Source: Nanosyncoccus sp963544575 (GTDB lineage: Bacteria > Patescibacteriota > Saccharimonadia > Saccharimonadales > Saccharimonadaceae). From it: a stretch of DNA of 47,616 nt. The notes below the pieces were generated by a model, which had not been told where the DNA came from, searched no databases, and saw only the letters and a program-made list of their open reading frames with translations. The position numbers and the translations under genes are program-made. Position 1 is the stretch's first letter. Each line of letters starts with the position of its first letter. Below, in pieces: positions 15,914-23,801 of the stretch. Location: positions 1 to 47,616 of the forward strand of contig CAUUFZ010000006.1 of assembly GCA_963544575.1 (NCBI GenBank), read 5' to 3'.

Positions 15914-15942
15914 ATTATAACAAGGTAGGGCGGATTTTTCAA
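15914..15942 (-). promoter_or_regulatory. Promoter of the tRNA-Tyr/tRNA-Thr operon
   Basis: Minus-strand TTGAAA and TATAAT (15914-15919) with a 17-nt spacer, about 55 nt before the tRNA-Tyr 5' end. Confidence 0.7.
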
Positions 15943-16013
15943 CAGGTTTCTGGAAATAAAGATATGAAAAATTTCATAGAGACTAGAAGTGTATTTGTGA
16001 AATAAGGTTTTAT

Positions 16014-16083
16014 TTTTTAGAAATAAAAAGGAGCGCTTCTGAGTACCACAATTTTTTAGAAATAAAAAAGGAGCGTTCATCAC
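16014..16083 (+). repeat. Short direct repeat in the gap 15943-16214
   Basis: The segment TTTTTTAGAAATAAAAA followed by GGAGCG occurs twice about 48 nt apart. The second copy leads into a GCG-rich hairpin (16079-16112) with a T-tail. No gene is recognisable in this gap. Confidence 0.5.
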
Positions 16084-16214
16084 GCCCCAATTTTTGCGCA
16101 AGATTAGCGCGGCTTTTTGCAATTTTTAGGTTTTTGAGTTAGGTATTCAGGTTTGGCCTTTGTTTGAAATTAGATATGAGTTTAAGTTATCAGTCGAGTT
16201 ATTTTTACTTAATT

Positions 16215-17159
16215 TCAATCAAGTTTAGCTATTTTGGGACCGCCGTGGTGGTGATAGAAAGAAATAATTTTCTCATCCTCCGGAATTTCTACCTCGAATG
16301 TGATCGGCCGAAACGTACGGCGGAAGCCACACAAATCATAATAAGCCTTCAGAAGATCAGAAGTGTTCCTAGTGTCTCCATGGGGATTGCTAGTCATTGT
16401 ATAGTGCGCTCTAGTGAAAGTCTTGCGGACTACTTCGTTATCGAGTAAATAATCGTTTTCGGAGAGAATTAAATTTCTTGGCAGATTATCATCGCCAAGG
16501 TCCCTAGTATTGTTACGGAGAGCCAGGTATTGGTCAATCAATAACGCTAGAGAGCTACTGCTTTTTTCCAGATCGAAATTGGGAATAATCGGAATAAAGC
16601 CCAGCCAGCCTAGAAGAAATCTTGACACCAATAGGAGTGGCCCGCCATATTTGAGCAACGTATGAAGTGGCTCTTTAAGGAAAAACCCATAGGTGCAAGG
16701 ATTCAGACTGAAGGTTGCATCGAAATTGTTTTCCATTTTGTGGATGACGATGTCGCCTATGCTAATGGAATGACCAATTGTGGTGCGGCTGAGGCGTTTA
16801 AATTCCTTGTTGCGCCGAACAACAGCCTTTCTCATAGCTGTAACGTAGGTCGGCACATCAAAGCCGAAATTGCTGTAACAGAGCGCGTAGACTCCGTCAC
16901 CATCGTGCAAATGATCTAAAATATAGTTAAATGCACTAATGGAGGAATTTTGTACTCCGCAGATTTGGAAGAAATCTGCTTTGCCATTGGCTTTGCCATG
17001 ACGTACCGTGTGAACCCGAGTGGTGGCAGAAATCAGAGCCTTACGCAGAATAGCTGCGCTGACCGAATTGATTACCATAAAAACGATAATCCACTGCCAT
17101 ATTCTCGGTAGTTCCGTGAAACCTAAAATTGCAATTGTTTGATAAAAAAATGTACTCAT
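16215..17159 (-). CDS. Membrane-anchored alpha/beta hydrolase-like protein
   Basis: Encodes 314 residues from the ATG after AAAAGGGGG. One N-terminal membrane segment (WQWIIVFMVINSVSAAI, about 20-36) precedes a hydrolase-like domain: GDGVYALCYSNFGFD matches the strand and oxyanion region, and TTIGHSISIGD the nucleophile elbow, with GHSIS in place of GxSxG. A PHGD stretch and a final YHHHGG could supply Asp and His. A second hydrophobic stretch (GPLLLVSRFLLGWLGFIPII) lies mid-protein. Substrate unknown. The promoter carries box I. Confidence 0.6.
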   Translation of the reverse strand: MSTFFYQTIAILGFTELPRIWQWIIVFMVINSVSAAILRKALISATTRVHTVRHGKANGKADFFQICGVQNSSISAFNYILDHLHDGDGVYALCYSNFGFDVPTYVTAMRKAVVRRNKEFKRLSRTTIGHSISIGDIVIHKMENNFDATFSLNPCTYGFFLKEPLHTLLKYGGPLLLVSRFLLGWLGFIPIIPNFDLEKSSSSLALLIDQYLALRNNTRDLGDDNLPRNLILSENDYLLDNEVVRKTFTRAHYTMTSNPHGDTRNTSDLLKAYYDLCGFRRTFRPITFEVEIPEDEKIISFYHHHGGPKIAKLD

Positions 17160-17213
17160 TTTTGACCCCCTTTTCTTGTGAACATGCAACAAAAATCAAA
17201 ATGTATCAGAGAT

Positions 17214-17273
17214 ATATTACCACATTTTAATGGTTATGTCAATCTATCCGTTAAGGTCCAGGACCTTTGCAAC
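17214..17273 (-). promoter_or_regulatory. Promoter with box I for the membrane hydrolase gene
   Basis: Minus-strand TTGACA (17237-17242) and TAATAT (17214-17219), spacer 17. Box I (17263-17273) is 20 nt upstream of the -35. The 50 nt from here to 17305 are an inverted near-copy of window positions 1-55. Confidence 0.75.
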
Positions 17274-17408
17274 AAAATGGCAATAAGTATTGTCAATAAA
17301 AATAGGTAGATATTGTTATTATGCTAATATTGATAAATTATTTAAAATAATATAGAATATAGTTAACTAGGTTACTTTACCCTACGCACATTAAGAAGGA
17401 GGTATATA

Positions 17409-17954
17409 ATGGATGATTCGATGGATATTGCACTACAATCACTACAATATTTGACACTCGGTCTTATCCCAGGTGGTCTCTATGGTGAGGATGATTTTCC
17501 ACCTCTGCGGTTTTCTGGACTGGAGACTACCAAGGAAGGCGGAAGTGAGTCACACGAAAGTGAGTCACTAAAAAGAAAACGCGATTACGAAGACATCAAA
17601 AGAAAATTCTACCACGAAAGTAACCGGACCGAGTAAGGATGCTACAACTGACGTATTAGAAGCTAGGCGGGCAGCCAGAAATGATTATGGCTTAGCCTCA
17701 CTAGAGGACCCTGATCCAAATAGATCACGCCCGAGAACATTCCAAATGGTTTGTTTCTGAATTTAATATCAGAGGAGTGGAAGACCTGAGAGACCGGCTC
17801 GAGTCACAGCCTGGTAGTTACATCTCGGATTTTATGGTACATCCCGACTTACATCAAGGATGGTACCGATGTTCTGGTTGGATACGAGTTTAACTTTAAC
17901 CGCGATGATTTGTTTAAGAATATCGATGTCAATGTCATCATAAGTCGCAATTAA
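17409..17954 (+). pseudogene. Frameshifted gene remnant in the accessory island
   Basis: A good AAGGAGG site precedes an ATG at 17409, but the frame stops at 17636. Sensible coding continues in other frames: KENSTTKVTGPSKDATTDVLEA up to about 17750, then WFVSEFNIRGVEDLRDRLES to about 17830, then WYIPTYIKDGTDVLVGYEF to the stop at 17952-17954. Joined, this gives a protein of about 180 residues needing three frame changes. The last part (EF-x-I, later YEFNFN-x-D-D) faintly recalls family A. A terminator follows at once. Either a decayed gene or a low-quality stretch of sequence. Confidence 0.55.
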
Positions 17955-17959
17955 TCTCC

Positions 17960-17993
17960 AAAAAAAGAGCCTCGCAGAAATGCGGGGCTTTTT
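17960..17993 (+). terminator. Terminator of the 17409 remnant
   Basis: A GCC-CGCA/TGCG-GGC stem with a GAAA loop and five T. The gap from here to 18197 is AT-rich, with only a possible -10 (18179-18184) for the next gene. Confidence 0.85.
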
Positions 17994-18197
17994 GGTTAAG
18001 AAAAATACTTACTATGAGAAGTGTTTTTTTAATTATAAGTTTATACTTGAAAAAACATAAACATAAAAGTAATAACTCCAATAATGAAACTACCTAAAAT
18101 AAGATAAATAGTATATGATGAGTGTAATGTGACTTGATGGGAGCTTCAATAAGTTTAAATTAGGGGTGGACATGGGATTATAAAACCACTTTATAAT

Positions 18198-18758
18198 ATG
18201 AATAAGAAAGATGAGACTGATACTGTGACAGATGAAGTTATTAACGATAATATTATTTATGAGGATTATGGAAATATCTTTCTTGATGATTTTGTAGATT
18301 GTTGGCCAAGAGAAGCATCTCGGGGAGTTATACAATTTTCTGACGGTGATATTTTGGTTTTCTTTAAAGAACAGATCGATCAATACAAGTTACCTGGAGG
18401 TGGTAAGGAAAACAATGAGACTCCGGAGCAGACTTTTATACGTGAGGCTTATGAAGAAACTGGTTATATGATAAAGAATATACGCAAGATTGGAGTCGTA
18501 AAAGATCAGACACAGATTTCGCATATATTTATAGCGGAGCCATATGGAGAGGCGCAAGAAATTCACCCCGATGAGGATGAAATTAAATTCGATGCCAAAT
18601 GTTTAAAGATGAACCCAGTGGATGTCTTAAAAAATATGAAAAAGTTTATCATTGAACATAAAGGTGATTCAGATGAAAGTTCGTTGATTCAGAGTTATTT
18701 TGCTCAAAGAGATTGTAAAATTTTGGAATACGTACTAGATCACAATCTGTTAGCGTGA
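18198..18758 (+). CDS. Nudix hydrolase
   Basis: Encodes 186 residues. A complete Nudix box is present: G-x5-E-x7-REAYEETG, in GGGKENNETPEQTFIREAYEETGY starting near residue 67 (written here as its key residues: LPGGG, E, RE, EE, TG). Such enzymes hydrolyse a nucleoside diphosphate linked to another group; the substrate is not predictable. The C-terminal third is helical. No Shine-Dalgarno is visible and the ATG sits next to AT-rich sequence, so the exact start is uncertain. Confidence 0.85.
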   Translation: MNKKDETDTVTDEVINDNIIYEDYGNIFLDDFVDCWPREASRGVIQFSDGDILVFFKEQIDQYKLPGGGKENNETPEQTFIREAYEETGYMIKNIRKIGVVKDQTQISHIFIAEPYGEAQEIHPDEDEIKFDAKCLKMNPVDVLKNMKKFIIEHKGDSDESSLIQSYFAQRDCKILEYVLDHNLLA

Positions 18759-18804
18759 AATAGTTTTCTGTGTAAAATATTTTATTTTTATGCTCTTCGT
18801 GAAA

Positions 18805-19419
18805 TTAGGCCTTTTTGTAGAGCTTGTATTGGTCGGTACTTCCCTGGTTCTTGATGATGGTATTAATGGCGTCAAGGATTTGCTGGTCGGTTTTGGTATC
18901 GCCAGAACTATATCCGTCGAAAATCTTATCACCGATTACCATAAATGGTACACCTCGCACGTCTTGATCCAGGAATTTACCGAAATTCTTCATGAAAGTT
19001 TTATTATCTTTGTCGCCCCAAACTTCGAAGGAATAGATATTAACTTTATTTTTGGTTTCAGCTGGTAGTTTGGAAATGAATTTGGCGAGAGCTTTACAAT
19101 GTGGGCAACCGTCACCCCAGAAAATATAAATATTTGATTTGTTACTACCAAGATCGATGTCGGATTCGTGATTAAAGGCGAATTCAGTTCCTTGGGATTG
19201 TTTTGGAGTTGATTGATTGGTATTCTCGGTCTGAGTGGATTCGGTTGATTCATTTAGGCTTGATTCGGCTGACTTGTCTGAGGAGTTTTTATTCATAAGC
19301 GGCATCACAATTACAGCAACGGTTGAAAGAATTGCAAGAATAGTAAGAACGATTAAAGAGGCGAGCTGGGCGCGTTTTTTGTTAGCGGACTGAGTATTTT
19401 GAGATGTAGAATTTTCCAT
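18805..19419 (-). CDS. Membrane-anchored thioredoxin-fold protein
   Basis: Encodes 204 residues. Residues 18-42 form one membrane segment, followed by a Ser/Thr/Gln-rich linker (about 45-82) and a thioredoxin domain with active site WGDGCPHCKAL and cis-Pro segment GVPFMVIG. The CPHC motif is the DsbA type, so an extracytoplasmic disulfide oxidase or reductase role is likely. The closing GYSSGD resembles the end of glutaredoxin-like domains. Leaderless: TATAAT ends 6 nt before the ATG. Confidence 0.88.
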   Translation of the reverse strand: MENSTSQNTQSANKKRAQLASLIVLTILAILSTVAVIVMPLMNKNSSDKSAESSLNESTESTQTENTNQSTPKQSQGTEFAFNHESDIDLGSNKSNIYIFWGDGCPHCKALAKFISKLPAETKNKVNIYSFEVWGDKDNKTFMKNFGKFLDQDVRGVPFMVIGDKIFDGYSSGDTKTDQQILDAINTIIKNQGSTDQYKLYKKA

Positions 19420-19574
19420 AGATTTATTATAACTTTTGGTGGGAAAAATGTAAAAATTTTATTGATTTTGATAATGTTTATGGTAAGATAGAATTTGTGC
19501 GTTTTTAATCAACTCTTTTTAAAAGATTTTTCAAGAATTTTTCAGATTTTTGTTACATTTTATTTTGTTTGTGC

Positions 19575-19743
19575 TAATATAGATTCAAGGATGCCATTAT
19601 TGAATAAATTTTGGGAGAGAGATTTATGATAAGTGTGATTTTTGGCGATCCGAGAGGGTCTTTATCATGTGGCTTGACTAACAAAAATGGCACCCTTTTG
19701 TGAAGCAAGCGTAGCTCCGATCGTCAAGGTCGGAGCTTTTTTC
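19575..19743 (+). ncRNA. Structured leader RNA or small RNA ending in a terminator
   Basis: After an extended -10 (TAATAT 19575-19580) the RNA would begin near 19587. GGATGCCATT (19589-19598) pairs with AATGGCACCC (19686-19695). Inside, ATGATAA (19626-19632) pairs with TTATCAT (19662-19668), enclosing GATCC-GAGA-GGGTC with a GNRA loop. A terminator AGCTCCGA/TCGGAGCT plus six T ends at 19742. It is either a free RNA or a riboswitch-like attenuator of the hydrolase gene 20 nt downstream. Confidence 0.6.
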
Positions 19744-19764
19744 TCTTCAGGGAGGAAATGTTTT

Positions 19765-20517
19765 ATGGTGATACACGATTTGTATCCAGAAAAATCAAAG
19801 GTAATGCTTTTAATACATCCAATGTTGGCTTCGAGTGAGTCGATGAGGACTTTTTTGGTGGAGAACATTCTGAAAGAAACCAATGAATATCGATTCATCA
19901 TACCGGATTTGTCTGGGCATAGTGAGGCGATGAATGAGGTGTATATTAGTGCGGCGGAAGAGGCGCGAGTATTGACGCAATATCTCTTAAAACATGGGGT
20001 GAGTGAAGTGGATTTGGGGTTTGCGGCGTCACTAGGCGGAGTGGTGTTGTTTGAAATATTGAATCGGCGTGAAATTAAATTTAGGCGGCTATTTTTCGAG
20101 GGGGTGAGCTTTTATGAAAATGCGAAATTGGGTGGATTTTTGATGACAAAAATAATGCTGGCGAAGCAGAAAAAGGGGTTAAAAAATCCGAAACTTGCGG
20201 TAGAGAAAATGTCCAGGATGTTTGGAATTCAGGCTGGCGAGGTGATGGCAGAGAGATTTTTAAAAATGGACCCTCTGAGTATAAAAAATATTGTACGAGA
20301 CTGCTCAAATGTGAGGTTGCCGAAGATGGATGTGGAAATGCAAAGGTCTTGCGTGTTTTCTTACGGTGAAAAGGATTCGGATTTGAGATTAGCTAGGAGA
20401 AAAATTTCGAAGATGTATCCAGAAGCGAAATTGGTGGTGGATGAAGGATATGGGCATTGCGAGAGAATGGTGAAGGATGCGGAGGGGTATGTAAAAGGGG
20501 TGATAGGGGTGGATTAA
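19765..20517 (+). CDS. Alpha/beta hydrolase
   Basis: Encodes 250 residues. I start at the ATG preceded by AGGGAGG; an upstream in-frame ATG at 19687 would put the terminator hairpin inside the coding sequence. Motifs are VMLLIHPMLAS (oxyanion region), FAASLGGVV (nucleophile Ser in an SxGG elbow), SYGEKDSDLR (acid) and GYGHCER (His). Soluble. Substrate unknown. Expression probably depends on readthrough of the terminator in the structured leader. Confidence 0.8.
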   Translation: MVIHDLYPEKSKVMLLIHPMLASSESMRTFLVENILKETNEYRFIIPDLSGHSEAMNEVYISAAEEARVLTQYLLKHGVSEVDLGFAASLGGVVLFEILNRREIKFRRLFFEGVSFYENAKLGGFLMTKIMLAKQKKGLKNPKLAVEKMSRMFGIQAGEVMAERFLKMDPLSIKNIVRDCSNVRLPKMDVEMQRSCVFSYGEKDSDLRLARRKISKMYPEAKLVVDEGYGHCERMVKDAEGYVKGVIGVD

Positions 20518-20519
20518 GA

Positions 20520-20680
20520 GCGCGTGTATTAAAATACACGCGGCCATTCGTCGAAATAAAAATACTTCACTACGTTCAGTATTATTTATTTTGAAAGATA
20601 AAATTATAGAACAAGTTCTAAATTTTACTTTTCAAAAAAATAATAGAGTTCGATTGAACTCTATTTTTATTTCTCCTCGT
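20520..20680. repeat. Diverged third copy of the tRNA-associated repeat
   Basis: It has the same order of parts as 15206-15661: a GCGTGTATT/AATACACGC hairpin, CATTCGTCGAAATAAAAA, an ATAC/GTAT hairpin around CACTACG, an AT-rich inverted repeat centred on AGAAC-AA-GTTCT, and an AATAGAGTTC/GAACTCTATT hairpin. The stems differ from the other copies by paired substitutions. It again ends beside a tRNA-Thr 3' end. Confidence 0.75.
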
Positions 20681-20692
20681 GGAGCCGCGTGT
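20680..20692 (-). repeat. Duplicate of the tRNA-Thr 3' end
   Basis: TGGAGCCGCGTGT here and at 20760-20772 form a 13-bp direct repeat 80 bp apart. The second copy is the tRNA 3' end. This is the form left by integration at a tRNA, but the intervening 67 bp carry no gene. Confidence 0.6.
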
Positions 20693-20759
20693 GCAAAAGC
20701 ACACTTGCACCACTTCTTCAAATTCTTTGGAAAATAAATTTTCCACGAATTTTCATCCG

Positions 20760-20835
20760 TGGAGCCGCGTGTCGGCTCTGCCCCGACGACCTGCCGCTTA
20801 CAAGGCGGCTGCTCTACTAACTGAGCTAACGCGGC
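20760..20835 (-). tRNA. tRNA-Thr(TGT)
   Basis: Cloverleaf on minus: acceptor GCCGCGT/ACGCGGC, anticodon stem GCCGC/GCGGC with loop CTTGTAA (anticodon TGT), encoded CCA. The last 13 nt of the gene (20760-20772) are repeated at 20680-20692. Confidence 0.95.
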
Positions 20836-20986
20836 GATTCGTATCATACGATACTGTTTAATTTTATCATGACTCGATATTCTTCACAACCATGAGATGG
20901 GTAAAAAGACAGATTGGATCGTCTCACTACACTAAAAAGAGCTTGTCGAATAATTTTTTTATTTAAGTGGGCCTTTCGGGGTTTGT

Positions 20987-21850
20987 TTATTGAATCATCT
21001 TGCGACGACGAGTGGAGGTACGGGTTGCGACTGGACGAGAGGTGGCAGTGGCGCTAAGTTTGGCGTCTTGAATAGTGCGCTCGGTGCTGGTCTGACTGGT
21101 GGATTCGCTAGATTTGGCGGTTGGTTTTTTGGCTTTTGGATAGAAAATCTTTGCTGGTTTCGCAGCGCGAACTGGTTTTTTGATTACAGTGCGTTTTTGC
21201 TTTTTAGCGAGTTCCTGTTTTTTCTTTAATTCATCTTCGGCGACTTGTTGCTCAATCCTAGCAGTGACGATTTGGATGTTTTCAACGTCACCCATATCTT
21301 CGTAGATACTGAGGATGTGACGAAGGGTAGAAATGGAATGATCGAGAGCATAGGCGGATTCAAGTGCTTCGACGGCGGCCTTGCGGTGGCCAAGTTTTTC
21401 TTCGGATTTAGCGAGTGCGATAAAACGAGCCGGCACATCACCTTCAAGTTTTAAAGCTTGCTGGAAAGCCATACTGGCTTTTTCATAAGCACCGGTCTCG
21501 AGGTAAATGAGGCCAACGTTATGTAGAGAAGATGGGTTGCTATCGAGGGACTGGGCAATTTCAAAACATTCGATGGCTTCGTCGTAATTTTGTGATTTGG
21601 CATAAAGAATACCGAGACGGTTGTAGGCGGCGGCATTGGTTTCGTCAAATTTCAGGATAGTGAGCAAGGCTTTTTCGGCACGAAGAGTTTTGCGCTCTTT
21701 CATACTGACCTTGGCAATATCCCAAAGTTTTTTCATTTGCGCATCAAAATTCTTGTTTTCTGGAGCCGGTTTTTTGAGTCTGGCTTCAATTTTTGGTTCG
21801 AAAAAAATCAGAAAAATTACGAAAAGTAAGATGAGGAAAATTCCTAGCAT
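20987..21850 (-). CDS. TPR-repeat membrane protein
   Basis: Encodes 287 residues. It starts with a membrane anchor (IFLILLFVIFLIFF, 4-17). Residues about 50-180 hold four tetratricopeptide repeats, for example AAAYNRLGILYAKSQNYDEA and SLHNVGLIYLETGAYEKA. The last 90 residues are Lys/Ala/Pro/Thr-rich and probably disordered. Likely a scaffold facing the cytoplasm or cell surface. Leaderless: TATAAT ends 7 nt before the ATG. Confidence 0.85.
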   Translation of the reverse strand: MLGIFLILLFVIFLIFFEPKIEARLKKPAPENKNFDAQMKKLWDIAKVSMKERKTLRAEKALLTILKFDETNAAAYNRLGILYAKSQNYDEAIECFEIAQSLDSNPSSLHNVGLIYLETGAYEKASMAFQQALKLEGDVPARFIALAKSEEKLGHRKAAVEALESAYALDHSISTLRHILSIYEDMGDVENIQIVTARIEQQVAEDELKKKQELAKKQKRTVIKKPVRAAKPAKIFYPKAKKPTAKSSESTSQTSTERTIQDAKLSATATSRPVATRTSTRRRKMIQ

Positions 21851-21966
21851 ATCTTATATTATACATGAAAATGCTTAAAATACCAAAATTTTGAGGAGCG
21901 ACAGTGGTGGATGAAAGAGTTTATCGTGCGCAGAATTAGTCTTATGGTGGAAGCAAATATAAGAAC

Positions 21967-22635
21967 TTATAATAGGTTAGCTACGAGCTGAAGTTTTTTA
22001 TTGGCGGCAAAATCTGAGGTAAGACGCTTGGTCTCGATAAGGCCGGAAATCTTTTGGAGAAAAATTGGATTTTTGGTCTTATAATAAGATTTTTCAGCTA
22101 GTTCAATGGTGGTATCGAGAATTTGGTAGAAAAAGTTGGGGTTGGTTTTCGGTGTGGACTTGATAATTTCATCGGCAAGAGTGAGGAGATCTTTGGAGCT
22201 TACCGCGAGTAATTTTTTGGCAAGTTCGAAGATTTTGGGGTCGGCTTTGGGTGTGGTTTTTAGATAATCTTTTTCTTTTAGGTAAAAAATCGCAGAACGT
22301 GAACGGATGGTGTCAAGCAGGCGGTTCGGGTTTTTAGTAAAAAGCGCGAGGTGATAATGGTTTTTCGGTTCCTCGAGAGTTTTAAGGAGAGCAGATGTGG
22401 CGCTCGGGGTGAGAGTTTCGGCGTGATTAATGACAACAAAAATATCTGAGGTCTGAATGCTATTTAGATGAGATAAGATTTCGCGAATAGCTTCAACTGG
22501 GATTTTGTTATTATCTTTTTCATCAGGCTCGATGAGATAGATAGCGCGAATGTTAGGATTTTTTTCAAGATTAAAAATCGTGGAAGAATAGGCGGAGGCT
22601 AAAGCGGGGATTTCTGAAAGATTTTCGAAATACAT
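21967..22635 (-). CDS. holB: DNA polymerase III delta'-like clamp-loader subunit
   Basis: Encodes 222 residues from the second in-frame ATG, which lies 6 nt after TACAAT and so at the predicted transcript start; the upstream ATG would overlap the promoter. The order VVINHAETLTPSATSALLKTLEEP, then TIRSRSAIF, matches the delta'/tau AAA+ core (D-x-x-A-N-ALLK-x-LEEP and the SRC arginine finger, here SRSA). There is no Walker A motif, as expected for delta'. It is shorter than usual (about 330), as in many reduced genomes. Key residues seen: TLEEP, RSRS. Confidence 0.75.
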   Translation of the reverse strand: MYFENLSEIPALASAYSSTIFNLEKNPNIRAIYLIEPDEKDNNKIPVEAIREILSHLNSIQTSDIFVVINHAETLTPSATSALLKTLEEPKNHYHLALFTKNPNRLLDTIRSRSAIFYLKEKDYLKTTPKADPKIFELAKKLLAVSSKDLLTLADEIIKSTPKTNPNFFYQILDTTIELAEKSYYKTKNPIFLQKISGLIETKRLTSDFAANKKLQLVANLL

Positions 22636-22695
22636 ACCTCTATTGTAGTCTAGTTTAGAAAAAAGCAAAACCCGCTAGAAGTGTTAACTTAGATT

Positions 22696-22730
22696 AGAAA
22701 AAGTAAAACTCGCTAAAGGTGCGGGTTTTA
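22696..22730 (-). terminator. Terminator of the pseudouridine synthase gene
   Basis: AAAAC-CGC/GCG-GTTTT stem lies downstream of the minus-strand gene ending at 22751, with A-rich plus strand beyond. Confidence 0.6.
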
Positions 22731-22750
22731 CGAAGTGAATTTGAAGTATT

Positions 22751-23749
22751 CTATTGATTAAAGATTTGGAATTCTGGTGGAAGATCAGTGGTGAAAGTAA
22801 CGCGACGACTTTCTGGAATGGTAATTTCGAGAGAAGCAGCATGTAGATAGAGACGGTCGGTGGTGCTTGGCTTGGCTGAACCATAGACGCGGTCACCGAC
22901 AATTGGGGTGCCGAGATAATTCATGTGGACGCGAAGTTGGTGAGTGCGACCGGTGGTTGGGCGAAGCATGACAAGAGAGTAAGTCTTCCCTGCCTTGAAT
23001 TCTTTTCCGGAATAATCTGAGTGGGCTTGAATTAGTTTTTGAATTTCCTGAACATCGGCAAGGCTAAATTTCTTGGTGGCCTTTACTTCGTAGAAAGTTT
23101 CAGATTCCTTACCACCAGCCTCCACGACGAAAGTAGTAGGATGCTTGAGATTGCGTTGGATTGGTAGATTGATGCGAGCAGCAGGTAATTTTGGTGCGCC
23201 TTCGATAATGGCGTAGTAGGTTTTATGAGTTTTACGATCTTGGAATTGCTTGCGAAGCAGGGTTTGAGTCTCTGGATTTTTGGCCAAAATTACTACACCA
23301 GAAGTATCGCGGTCGAGACGGTGGACGAGTAGGCCGTAATCTTCGAGGGTTGGTTCTAATGTAACGGCGCCTTTGGCCATACTAAGTAAGCCAGCTGGTT
23401 TTTCGAGGACAATAACATTACCATCTTCGTAAATGGTTTTCGGTTTAAGATTTTCGACGGCGGTAGCTTTGGCGTTAGAATCTTTGAGAAAATCTGGAAG
23501 ATTTAGCTCAATGACATCGTCTTCATTGATCGCGGTATTCGGCTTGGTGACGGGAGTTTGGTTAATCGTGACGTAGCCGGATTTGATGAAAGTTTGTAAG
23601 GTATTGCGGTTGTAGTCTGGATATTTCTCGACCAAAAAGTGATCCAGGCGGTGGCGTGGTTTTTTGATGTCAACTTCCTTCATGGTGACATCGCCGTTAA
23701 TGACGCGTGAAAGTGAAGGTTTGCTAAATTTTTTTCCAGTTCTTAACAT
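22751..23749 (-). CDS. RluD/RluC-family pseudouridine synthase
   Basis: Encodes 332 residues. An N-terminal S4 domain (HRLDHFLVEKYPDYNR to VIELNLP) binds RNA, and the catalytic motif VHRLDRDTSGVVIL contains the essential Asp. A C-terminal GRTHQLRVHMNYLGTPIVGD is the family's conserved block. It converts uridines of 23S rRNA or tRNA to pseudouridine. The frame stays open upstream to 24124, but that part is antisense-like to the next gene; a -10 (CATAAT) ends 7 nt before the ATG at 23749, which I take as a leaderless start. The specific site is not decidable. Confidence 0.92.
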   Translation of the reverse strand: MLRTGKKFSKPSLSRVINGDVTMKEVDIKKPRHRLDHFLVEKYPDYNRNTLQTFIKSGYVTINQTPVTKPNTAINEDDVIELNLPDFLKDSNAKATAVENLKPKTIYEDGNVIVLEKPAGLLSMAKGAVTLEPTLEDYGLLVHRLDRDTSGVVILAKNPETQTLLRKQFQDRKTHKTYYAIIEGAPKLPAARINLPIQRNLKHPTTFVVEAGGKESETFYEVKATKKFSLADVQEIQKLIQAHSDYSGKEFKAGKTYSLVMLRPTTGRTHQLRVHMNYLGTPIVGDRVYGSAKPSTTDRLYLHAASLEITIPESRRVTFTTDLPPEFQIFNQ

Positions 23750-23801
23750 TCTATATATTATGACATAATTTATGGATTTTGTATAGAGAAAAATCCGGAT
23801 T

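Noticed and set aside
19687..19764. Earlier in-frame start of the alpha/beta hydrolase at 19687
   Set aside because: It would place a strong terminator hairpin inside the coding sequence and has no ribosome site; 19765 has one.
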